Source: CAYYFX01 sp964571855
GTDB lineage: Bacteria; ARS69
DNA length: 64,000 bases
NCBI GenBank assembly: GCA_964571855.1
Contig: CAZNDO010000002.1
Location: 434,001-498,000 of the forward strand
Direction: 5' to 3'
Positions 17,772 to 25,199 of this stretch are shown here, in pieces (the first letter of the stretch is position 1; each line of letters opens with the position of its first letter). The notes under the pieces are model-generated. The model saw only the letters and a list, made by a program, of their open reading frames with translations, did not search any database and was not told where the DNA came from. Position numbers and translations under genes: made by a program.

Positions 17772-18539
17772 TCAGCCGAGCGTGAGGCGCGCGACGATCA
17801 CCGTGACGTTGTCCGGTCCGCCGCGCTCCTTCGCGAGCTGGACGAGGCGCTTGCAGGCCCCGTCCGGGAGGTGCATGGACACCACGTGGAGGATCTCGCC
17901 GTCCTCCACGAGGTTCGAGAGGCCGTCGGTGCACATGACCATCACCGCGTCGTCCGGGAGCCGCACCGGTCCGTCGGACACGTCCACCTTCACCTCGGGC
18001 TTCACGCCCAGGCAGCGCGTGAGGACGTTCTTGGCGCGCGCGGGGGCGCCCGCGTCGCCGCCGGTGCGCGCCAGCTCGGCGGCGAGGGAGTGGTCCCGGG
18101 TGAGCTGGACCAGGCTGCCGGAGGATGCCAGGTACAGCCGGGTGTCCCCGACGTGGGCGAACCAGACCTCGCGACCGACGACGGCCATGGCGGTGCAGGT
18201 GGTGCCCATGCCGAGCAGCTTGGGCTCGTCCACGGCGCGCTCGTGGATCGCCGAGTTGGCGGCCTCCACGGCGGCGCGGAGAGCCTCCACGGGACGCGTT
18301 CCGGATGCGGGCTCGAAGTACGTGTTCCGGACGGTCTCGACCGCGATGCCGGACGCCACCTCACCCGCCGCGGCGCCGCCCATGCCGTCCGCGACGACGA
18401 ACAGGTGGCCGCGCGCGGGATCCGCGCCCTCGAACACGCCCTTCGAGTCCTCGTTGTTCTTCCGTACGCAGCCCACGTCCGACAGGCTCGCCACCGCGAG
18501 CCTCTCGGCGCTGCCCGGCGTCAGCTGGATCTCCTCCAC
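17772..18539 (-). CDS. PP2C-family Ser/Thr phosphatase, T6SS PppA-like
   Basis: The 255-residue protein is a PPM/PP2C phosphatase. Motifs visible are SDVGCVRKNNEDS (metal-ligand Asp and the RxxNED block), VVADGMGG, and CTDGLSNLV with GPDNVTVIVARL at the end. It has no membrane segment and should act in the cytoplasm. It ends 14 bp before the kinase start, so the pair should be cotranscribed. In T6SS threonine-phosphorylation pathways PppA reverses PpkA, and the same role is inferred here. GTG 18539 is the only start after the in-frame upstream stop; GAGGAGG is only two bases away, which is unusually close. Confidence 0.88.
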   Translation of the reverse strand: MEEIQLTPGSAERLAVASLSDVGCVRKNNEDSKGVFEGADPARGHLFVVADGMGGAAAGEVASGIAVETVRNTYFEPASGTRPVEALRAAVEAANSAIHERAVDEPKLLGMGTTCTAMAVVGREVWFAHVGDTRLYLASSGSLVQLTRDHSLAAELARTGGDAGAPARAKNVLTRCLGVKPEVKVDVSDGPVRLPDDAVMVMCTDGLSNLVEDGEILHVVSMHLPDGACKRLVQLAKERGGPDNVTVIVARLTLG

Positions 18540-18596
18540 GGCCTCCTCGATGTCGCCCGCGGACGGAGCGTCCGCCGAGCCGCTGAGTGTCGCACG

Positions 18597-19904
18597 TCAC
18601 CGGGATCCGCCGAAGCGAAATCCTCCCTGCTCCCAGACCAGCTCCACCGCGTCGGCGAACACGATCCGGTCGCGGTCGCGCAGCGCCGCCGACGTCACCG
18701 CACGACCGTTCACCTTCGTCCCGTTGGACGAGCGCAGGTCCACCAGCATCATGCGACCCCGCTCGGACCGGATCACGGCATGATGGCGGGACACGCGGGA
18801 ATCCGCCAACACCAAAGCGTTCCCCACCGCCCCGCCGATGGTGAGCCCCGAGCGCGTCACGGGGAACACGCCGCTGATCCCGGCCACGCCGCGGAGCCGT
18901 CCCACGGGACGGTGCCGGATCAGCACGATGCCGAACACCACGGCCGCGAAGGCCACCGTGGCCGCGAGCGGGATCCAGGGGAACGGCGGCTTCGCGAGCC
19001 CGAGCGCGCGCCGCTCGCGGATCCACGCGCGCACGGGCGCGGCGGAGGCCACACCGGGACGCAGGAGCACCGCGACCGGCGGCGCCTGCGGCAGGGACGC
19101 CAGGCGCAGGGCCTGCGTCCCGCGCACCCGGCCGAGCGCGGCAGCGAGGGCGGCGGCGCTGGAGCCGGACGAGGGCACCACCGCGCCCCCCGCGCGCGCC
19201 GCGAGCGACGCGAGCCGGGCGCGGGCGGCCGGGGCGGGCGAGCGCGGGGTCACCACCCACACCGCGACGCGCGCCGTGTCCGCCGCGTCCGCGCACGTGG
19301 CGACGGGATGCCGGCTCTCGCGCGCCTCCTCCCCGTTCGTCACCAGCACCAGGACCCGCCGGGCCGGCGGACCCGTGGCCGACAGGCGATCGACGGCGTC
19401 GAGGACCCGGTCCCAGATCGGGCCGTCGCCGGCGCCCTGCAGCCGCGAGCGCAGCGCGTCCGCGGACGCCACGTCGCCCGCCGTCAGCGGGGTCAGCCGC
19501 GCGCCCGCGAGGTGGACGGAACGCGTCCCGGCTGCGGGAGCCTCCCCGAGGAACGACGCGAGTTGCGCCGACCACGCCGCGGAGTCCTCGTCCCGGATCG
19601 CCGCGGGGTCCAGCAGCAGGTCCAGCGCGAAGGGCTCGGCGCCGCTCCCCGAGAACGAGACGAGGTCGGCGGCGATCCTCCCCCCGCCCTCGGACTCCGC
19701 CGCGATCTCCCCCGCGCGCACGGGGAACGCCACGCCCGACGAGTCGGCCACGTGGAAGGGAACGAGCGCGCCGCCGCCCGGCAGCGCGACGCCCGGCTCC
19801 GCGGTGACGACGAGCCCCTGTGCGGCGGCGATCCCGCCCGCTCCCAGCGCGAGGACGACGCCGAGCGCCGCGCCCGCGACCGCCGAGGCCGGCGCGCGCG
19901 TCAC
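18597..19904 (-). CDS. membrane FHA protein with periplasmic von Willebrand A-like region
   Basis: The 435-residue product begins with a signal sequence (to about residue 27, GIAAAQ). A periplasmic region of about 250 residues has a VWA-like pattern (LVLVTNGEEARESR) but no DxSxS metal site. A transmembrane helix (about 311-332) leads into a C-terminal FHA domain (about 345-430) with SRVSRHHAVI and DLRSSNGTKVNG, the phosphothreonine-binding residues. The architecture would link a periplasmic sensor to cytoplasmic phospho-signalling. GTG 19904 overlaps the upstream TGA by four bases. It is a candidate substrate or partner of the adjacent kinase and phosphatase. Confidence 0.75.
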   Translation of the reverse strand: MTRAPASAVAGAALGVVLALGAGGIAAAQGLVVTAEPGVALPGGGALVPFHVADSSGVAFPVRAGEIAAESEGGGRIAADLVSFSGSGAEPFALDLLLDPAAIRDEDSAAWSAQLASFLGEAPAAGTRSVHLAGARLTPLTAGDVASADALRSRLQGAGDGPIWDRVLDAVDRLSATGPPARRVLVLVTNGEEARESRHPVATCADAADTARVAVWVVTPRSPAPAARARLASLAARAGGAVVPSSGSSAAALAAALGRVRGTQALRLASLPQAPPVAVLLRPGVASAAPVRAWIRERRALGLAKPPFPWIPLAATVAFAAVVFGIVLIRHRPVGRLRGVAGISGVFPVTRSGLTIGGAVGNALVLADSRVSRHHAVIRSERGRMMLVDLRSSNGTKVNGRAVTSAALRDRDRIVFADAVELVWEQGGFRFGGSR

Positions 19905-21706
19905 GGCGTCCCCGGCGCGGGCATCCCGGCGGCGGAGGGCGGCACCGCCCCCGCGGACGTGCTCCCGGCGCTCCCGCCGCCGGCGCCCGCGGGGAACCCG
20001 AACGCCTCCGGGCGCCGCATCACGATGGCCGCGGCCAGGAACTTCGGCACGTACTCGATCGTCTCCTGCTTCAGGCATCCCGAGCCGCTCTCCACCAGAT
20101 CCCAGAACTTCCAGCGCGAGAGCAGGTTCACGTTGCCCTCGCGCACGTTCTTCATCAGGCACGAGAGCATCCCGTGGTGTCCCTTGTTGTACGCCGCCAC
20201 GGCGCAGTCGAACGCGTCCGTGCCGAACACCACCAGGAGCCCCTCCAGGTACCGGCAGGCGGCGCGGGTGGACAGCAGCGGATCCGTCCGCTCGTCCACG
20301 GTGTCCGTGACCTTCAGCCCGTACTCCGTGCCGGTGCTCTTCATGAACTGCCACATCCCCTGCGCGCCCGCGCCGCTGGCCACCTTCTCCCGGTACCCGC
20401 TCTCCACGAACGGCAGGTAGCAGAACACCTCCGGCAGGTGGCTGCGCCGCAGCTCCATCCGGATCATCGCGAGATACGGCTGCGCGCGCTCCATCGAACG
20501 CACGGTGTACGCGCGGTTCGCCCCGCTCCAGTGCTCCACGAATCGGCGGACCTCCTCCAGGAGCGCCGGCGGCACGGGATACTTGACCACGTCGATGCCG
20601 AACTCCGCGACGATCCGCGTGAGCTCCGCCGCGACGAGGTCCCCGGTGGGCGGCGGTGGCGGCGGCGGCTCCGGCACGGCGGCCTGCGCGCGCCGCTGCT
20701 CCTCCTCCAGAAGCCCGAAGTACACGCGGCCCATGGAGCGGCCGGCCAGCGGCTTCGACAGATCGTCCGCATACCGCGAGAACGCGGCTTCGATCTCCTC
20801 GCGCGTGGGGTCCCCCGGGCTCAGCCGATCCGCGCTCTTGAGCGCCCGGATGGCGATGTCGAAGTGCGCCTTCGCGATCTCCTCCGCCGGCGGCCGCCGG
20901 TCCGCCGCCTCCAGCGCGTCCCCGAGCGCGCGCCGCGCGTGGTCCTCGTACATCTCGCGGGTCCACAGCGTCTCGCCGCCGCCGCGTCCGGAGAGCCCGA
21001 TCCCCAGGGCGCCCGCCGCCACGATCAGGCACGCCACCGCCGCGCCCAGGTACCCGCGCGACGTGGGCATCGGCGTGAGCACCACGTCGTACGGCAGCGG
21101 GCCGAACGCGACCTCGTCGCCGGGCCGCAGCATCCGCTCGCGGACGGCCTCGCCGTTCACGAACGTCCCGTTGCGGCTCTTCTGGTCGAGCACCCACGGC
21201 CGCCCGCGGCGGTTCTCCAGCCGCGCGTGCACCTCGGAGATCTCCGGGAACGGCAGCCGCACCTGCGCGTTCGCGGACCGCCCGACGACCCGCGCGCCCG
21301 GACCCACCGGAATGCGTCGCGGCTTCGCGTCGGGATTGCGAGCCACGAGCTCGTGCCGGAACAGCGAGCGCAGCGCCTCCGCCAGGGGTGAGGGCGCGCG
21401 TTCCGTCCGGAACCGGAACTCCATGGAGCTGCCGAAGCGGACGCGGTCCCCGTTCCGCAGGCGTCGCCGCGTGACGCGCCGCCCGTTCACGAAGGTGCCG
21501 TTCGCGCTCCCCGCATCCTCGAGGATCCACGCGTCGCCGTCGGCCGCGAAGCGCGCGTGCTCGCGGCTCACCGTGGCGTCGCGCAGCGGCAGGTCCGCCG
21601 GCGGCTCCCGCCCGACCAGGAACGGCTCGCCGTACTCGGGCAGCGGGACCGCGGCCTGTGTCTCGGTGCCGCACGGGAGCAGCAGCGCGCGACCGGAGGG
21701 ACCCAA
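19901..21706 (-). CDS. tandem-FHA membrane protein fused to a lytic transglycosylase domain
   Basis: The 601-residue protein has two FHA domains (about 22-100 with TVSREHARF and SANGTFVNGRRV; about 138-210 with SRNGTFVNG), a transmembrane helix (about 218-241) and a helical/proline-rich linker. A C-terminal SLT domain (about 395-570) of MltD type has catalytic Glu435 in FVESGY, AGAQGMWQFM and AAYNKGHHGM. The cytoplasmic half would bind phosphothreonine while the periplasmic half cuts peptidoglycan. T6SSs need a local hydrolase to pass the cell wall, and here that enzyme seems coupled to the phosphorylation switch. The start is uncertain; I chose TTG 21706, just before the first FHA. Confidence 0.8.
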   Translation of the reverse strand: MGPSGRALLLPCGTETQAAVPLPEYGEPFLVGREPPADLPLRDATVSREHARFAADGDAWILEDAGSANGTFVNGRRVTRRRLRNGDRVRFGSSMEFRFRTERAPSPLAEALRSLFRHELVARNPDAKPRRIPVGPGARVVGRSANAQVRLPFPEISEVHARLENRRGRPWVLDQKSRNGTFVNGEAVRERMLRPGDEVAFGPLPYDVVLTPMPTSRGYLGAAVACLIVAAGALGIGLSGRGGGETLWTREMYEDHARRALGDALEAADRRPPAEEIAKAHFDIAIRALKSADRLSPGDPTREEIEAAFSRYADDLSKPLAGRSMGRVYFGLLEEEQRRAQAAVPEPPPPPPPTGDLVAAELTRIVAEFGIDVVKYPVPPALLEEVRRFVEHWSGANRAYTVRSMERAQPYLAMIRMELRRSHLPEVFCYLPFVESGYREKVASGAGAQGMWQFMKSTGTEYGLKVTDTVDERTDPLLSTRAACRYLEGLLVVFGTDAFDCAVAAYNKGHHGMLSCLMKNVREGNVNLLSRWKFWDLVESGSGCLKQETIEYVPKFLAAAIVMRRPEAFGFPAGAGGGSAGSTSAGAVPPSAAGMPAPGTP

Positions 21707-21720
21707 CGGCGCCGCCCCGC

Positions 21721-22359
21721 TCAGAGCCGGACGCTCTTGAAGACGAACTCGGAGAGGCCGAATCGGAGGCGGTCGCCGTCCGTCAGGCGGGCATCCCGGA
21801 TGCGATCGTCGTTCCGGTACGTGCCGTTCGTGGAACCGAGATCGCGCACGATGACCTCCTCCCCTTCCACCACCACCTCGGCGTGGGCGGTGGAGACGTA
21901 CGGGTCCCCGGTCAATCGGATCTCCGCCTCCGGAGCTGAACCCACCCTCGTGGGGCGGGGGCCGAGCCGGAAGTCCCGCCCGCGCGAGGGCCCGCTGGCC
22001 GCCACGAGCCACGCCACCACCGTGGTGCGCAGGTCCACGGGAGGGCCGATCACGCGGGTGGCGTCCGGATAGTCCTCGTCCGGCGCCGCGGGCACCGCGG
22101 GCAGGGGCGCGAGCGGCCGGGAGGGTTCCGCCGGCCGCGCGCCGACGAACGTGGCGTCGTCCACGGTCCGGCCCAGGCTGCCGGAGCGGTCGGCGAGATC
22201 CTCCGGGGGGGCGAACTCGTCCTCCGGCGCTTCCTCGCGGGATCGGGAGCGGTCCTCGCCCCGGCGCGGGTCGTCCTGCTCGTCGAACCCGAAGTCGTCC
22301 CCGCCGAACTCCTTGGGAGCCCGGTCCGGACCCTTCTTGCGGCGCTTCCCGAAGAACAT
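21721..22359 (-). CDS. cytoplasmic FHA-domain protein (Fha/TagH-like)
   Basis: The 212-residue protein has a basic start (FFGKRRKKG), an acidic disordered region (about 20-115) with a threonine-containing stretch GRTVDDATFVG resembling a phosphoacceptor site for FHA signalling, and a C-terminal FHA domain (about 128-210) with STAHAEVVV and LGSTNGTYRND. It is first in the minus-strand signalling operon. ATG 22359 follows a GGGGGCGGGG tract; a GTG 12 bases upstream is possible. By analogy with Fha1 it should be the phosphorylated scaffold that triggers T6SS assembly. Confidence 0.8.
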   Translation of the reverse strand: MFFGKRRKKGPDRAPKEFGGDDFGFDEQDDPRRGEDRSRSREEAPEDEFAPPEDLADRSGSLGRTVDDATFVGARPAEPSRPLAPLPAVPAAPDEDYPDATRVIGPPVDLRTTVVAWLVAASGPSRGRDFRLGPRPTRVGSAPEAEIRLTGDPYVSTAHAEVVVEGEEVIVRDLGSTNGTYRNDDRIRDARLTDGDRLRFGLSEFVFKSVRL

Positions 22360-22423
22360 CCCCGCCCCCACGGCGAACCGCCCGGCAGCGCCGATTCCGG
22401 ACGCGCGGGCCGGGCCACGGGGC

Positions 22424-22453
22424 AGTCTAGCGTCGGGCGGGAAAACGCGTCAA
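22424..22453 (-). promoter_or_regulatory. promoter for the T6SS signalling operon
   Basis: On the minus strand TTGACG (22448-22453) and TAGACT (22424-22429) are 18 bases apart, with a predicted start about 58 bases before the ATG at 22359. A dyad GCGTC-AATC-GACGC (22447-22460) covers the -35 and may be an operator. It is back-to-back with the plus-strand promoter at 22482. Confidence 0.6.
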
Positions 22454-22481
22454 TCGACGCAACCCGTCGGCGGAGCGCGAC

Positions 22482-22510
22482 TTGACCGTCCCCCACCCCC
22501 CTCCTACAAT
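22482..22510 (+). promoter_or_regulatory. promoter for the tssJKLM operon
   Basis: TTGACC (22482-22487) and TACAAT (22505-22510) are exactly 17 bases apart, the best sigma-70-type promoter in the window. The predicted start near 22517 leaves a leader of about 130 bases before tssJ. Confidence 0.75.
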
Positions 22511-22645
22511 GCCGACGCTCGCCGCCGGGCGGCGCGGATGCGGCGGGCCGGCAAATCGCGGAAACGCGGCGCGGCGGCGGTTCACGGCGGCCCGTTCGCG
22601 CGTTTTGAGACCGGAACCGAGGCCGTCGGGCGGAGGATGGGGCGG

Positions 22646-23098
22646 ATGGTGTCGATGCGCACGGCGGGAGCGGCTTGCCTCCTCGGGCTCATGCTGGGCT
22701 TCGCGGGCTGCGGAACGACGGATCGGGTGACGCTGACCACGTCGCCCCGGCTCAACACCTGCGAGAAGGACGGGGACGCCCACCCGGTCGTGGTGCGGAT
22801 CTACTACCTGAAGTCGGTGGATCGCTTCATGCGCACGGACTTCGCGGCCCTGTGGCAGGACGACTTCACCGCGCTGGCGGAGGACCGGATCAGCGTCGAG
22901 GAGCGGACCCTGAACCCGAAGCAGCAGATCACGATCCCGCTTCCCCGGCAGGACGCGGCGAAGGCGGCCACGGCCATCGGCGTCGTGGCGAACTTCTGCC
23001 GGCCGGGCGAGGGCTGCTGGCGCCGCACGGTACCGATCACGGGCAAGGGCGCGAAGCTGCGCGTCCACCTCGACGAAGGCTGTCTGGCGATCGACTGA
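22646..23098 (+). CDS. tssJ: T6SS outer-membrane lipoprotein TssJ
   Basis: The 150-residue lipoprotein has a short signal ending in the lipobox GFAGC, so the mature protein starts at that Cys and is anchored in the outer membrane. The rest follows the TssJ/SciN pattern: a PVVVRIYYLKSVDRF strand, DFAALWQDD, a NPKQQITIPL turn and an IGVVANF strand. TssJ caps the membrane complex and binds TssM. ATG 22646 has GGAGG nine bases upstream; ATGs at 22637 and 22655 are in the same frame. It opens the plus-strand operon and precedes tssK by 18 bp. Confidence 0.85.
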   Translation: MVSMRTAGAACLLGLMLGFAGCGTTDRVTLTTSPRLNTCEKDGDAHPVVVRIYYLKSVDRFMRTDFAALWQDDFTALAEDRISVEERTLNPKQQITIPLPRQDAAKAATAIGVVANFCRPGEGCWRRTVPITGKGAKLRVHLDEGCLAID

Positions 23099-23116
23099 CG
23101 CGGGGAGACGCGGCCC

Positions 23117-24472
23117 TTGAACGGATACCGGCGAGTCGTCTGGAACGAGGGCATGCCGCTCTCGCCGCACCACTTCCAGCAGCAGGAGCGGAACGTGTTC
23201 GGGGAGATGGCGTACCGCCTCTCCCTGTCCCTCCCGCACGCGTACGGCCTGCGGCGCCTCGTGATCGACGAGGAGGCGCTGGGGAACGGCAAGCTGAACG
23301 TGCTGGAGCTGGATGCGGTGCTGCCGGACGGCACGGTGCTGCGCACGCCGGCCATCGATCCCGTCCCCATCGGCCGGGATCTCTCCGCCGCGTTCACGGC
23401 GGACCGGGCCAAGCTGGACGTCCACCTCGCGCTGCCCGAGGAGCGCCCCGGCACGGCCCGCGTGCGCGCCCCCGGCGGCGGCGGGGCGGTGGACAGCCGC
23501 TTCCGCAGCGAGACGGTCCGCCTCGCGGACGAGAACGCGCCCGCCTCCGAAACCGAGGTGGCCATCGCGCGGGCGAACGTGCGCCTGCTCCTCTCCGGCG
23601 AGAGCCTCGACGGCTACCAGACGCTGAAGGTGGCGCAGCTGGAGCGCTCCTCCGCCGGTTCCATCATCCGCTCGCGGGACTGGTCCCCGCCCGCCCTCAG
23701 CCTGGAGGCGGCCGGACCGGTGCCCGCGGTGCTGCGCTCGGTGCTGGAGAGCCTGAGCGCGAAGAGCGACACGCTGAAGGTCCAGACCCGCCAGGTGGGC
23801 GGCAAGGTGCAGTACGGCACCAGCGACGTGATGCTCTTCTGGCAGGTGCACACGGTGAACTCGTGGATCCCGGTGATGGCGCACTACCAGCGCACCGCGC
23901 AGGCGCACCCCTACGAGCTGTACTGCGCGCTGGCGCAGCTCCTCGGCGGGTTGTGCACGTTCGCATCGGATCGCTCGCCCCGGGACATCCCGCCCTACGA
24001 GCACGACAACCTGGGCGGCACGTTCCGCGGCATGGAGGCCATCTTCCGGCAGCTCATCGAGATCTCCGAGGTCAGCCGCCACGAGCGCATCCCGCTGGCG
24101 CGCGTGAGCGACGCGCTGCTGAAGGGCGAGGTGGGCGACGACCGGCTCTTCCAGGAGGGGCACAAGTGGTTCCTCTCCGTCTCGGGTCCGCTCGCCGAGG
24201 AGCGCATCCGGGAGGAGCTGCCCGGCAAGATCACGATCGGGTCCGCCCACAACGTGGAGTTCCTGGTGCGGCAGGCGCTGCGCGGCGTGCCGGTCACCTA
24301 CACGGCCCTTCCCTCGTCGGACTTCCCCATCCGGTCCGGGCACGTGTACTTCCGCCTCGAGAGCCACGGCGAGACCTGGGACACCATCCGCGAGGCGCGG
24401 GCCATCTCGCTGTACCTCCGCGGCTCCGAGCTGAAGGAGCTCACGTTCGAGCTGATCGTCACGCAGGTCTGA
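23117..24472 (+). CDS. tssK: T6SS baseplate subunit TssK
   Basis: The 451-residue protein starts at TTG with the family opening VVWNEGMPLSPHHFQQQER, which defines TssK/ImpJ. It links the baseplate wedge (TssE-F-G) to the membrane complex and contacts TssL and TssM cytoplasmic parts. Length is typical (about 440-450). The C-terminal head, thought to bind the membrane complex, is intact. It is followed at 28 bp by tssL. Confidence 0.95.
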   Translation: MNGYRRVVWNEGMPLSPHHFQQQERNVFGEMAYRLSLSLPHAYGLRRLVIDEEALGNGKLNVLELDAVLPDGTVLRTPAIDPVPIGRDLSAAFTADRAKLDVHLALPEERPGTARVRAPGGGGAVDSRFRSETVRLADENAPASETEVAIARANVRLLLSGESLDGYQTLKVAQLERSSAGSIIRSRDWSPPALSLEAAGPVPAVLRSVLESLSAKSDTLKVQTRQVGGKVQYGTSDVMLFWQVHTVNSWIPVMAHYQRTAQAHPYELYCALAQLLGGLCTFASDRSPRDIPPYEHDNLGGTFRGMEAIFRQLIEISEVSRHERIPLARVSDALLKGEVGDDRLFQEGHKWFLSVSGPLAEERIREELPGKITIGSAHNVEFLVRQALRGVPVTYTALPSSDFPIRSGHVYFRLESHGETWDTIREARAISLYLRGSELKELTFELIVTQV

Positions 24473-24500
24473 CGTTCCGTTTCCCGGGGGAAGCCCACGC

Positions 24501-25196
24501 ATGGAAGGCGACAAGAGCGGCGCCAGGGTCCGGAGCCTCCCCGATCTCGCGGGAAGCCTGTTCTCCCTCATCCTCTCGCTGCGCTCGTCCGCGGCGTACG
24601 GCCGCGAGGACGAGCTCCGCGCGCGGATCGGGGACTACCTGGACCGGATCGACAAGGAGGGCCGCGAGGCGGGGATCGCGCGCGAGGACATCGAGGCCGC
24701 GAAGTTCCCGATGGTGGCCTTCATCGACGAGACCATCCTGAACTCGGACTGGGAGGGCCGCGAGCGCTGGCGCGAGCACCCGCTGCAGCTGGACCTGTAC
24801 GGCGAGACCGTGGCCGGCGAGCGGTTCTTCGAGCGCATGGACAAGATCCGGCAGAAGGGCGAGGCGAAGGCCGAGCTGCTGCAGATCTACTGGCTGTGCC
24901 TCGTGCTCGGCTTCGAGGGCAAGTACAAGCTCATCGGCAAGCAGAAACTGCAGTCCCTGGTGGACGAGGTCCGCCGGGAGCTCGGGTTCTCGGCCGGCGC
25001 GCTGGCGAAGTCCCCCATCTCCCCGCACGGGCGCCGCCGCGACGCGGGCCGCGCCGGCCGGGAGACCGGCCCGCCGGTGATGCGGTTCGTGGCGGCCTGC
25101 GCGGGCGGCCTCGCGCTCCTGTTCCTCGTCCTCTTCCTTCTGGTGGAGCATGCCGAGAACGGCGCCCTCCAGAAGCTGAACCTCCTTCCGGGCTGA
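24501..25196 (+). CDS. tssL: T6SS inner-membrane protein TssL (DotU/ImpK)
   Basis: The 231-residue DotU-family protein has a cytoplasmic helical domain with the family motifs FPMVAFIDETIL and LQLDLYGETVAGERFFERM and the YWLCLVLGFEGKY stretch. A single C-terminal transmembrane helix follows (about 196-218, MRFVAACAGGLALLFLVLFL). There is no OmpA-like peptidoglycan-binding extension, so anchoring to the cell wall must come from elsewhere; the FHA-transglycosylase or another protein could contribute. It ends three bases before tssM. Confidence 0.95.
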   Translation: MEGDKSGARVRSLPDLAGSLFSLILSLRSSAAYGREDELRARIGDYLDRIDKEGREAGIAREDIEAAKFPMVAFIDETILNSDWEGRERWREHPLQLDLYGETVAGERFFERMDKIRQKGEAKAELLQIYWLCLVLGFEGKYKLIGKQKLQSLVDEVRRELGFSAGALAKSPISPHGRRRDAGRAGRETGPPVMRFVAACAGGLALLFLVLFLLVEHAENGALQKLNLLPG

Positions 25197-25199
25197 GCC

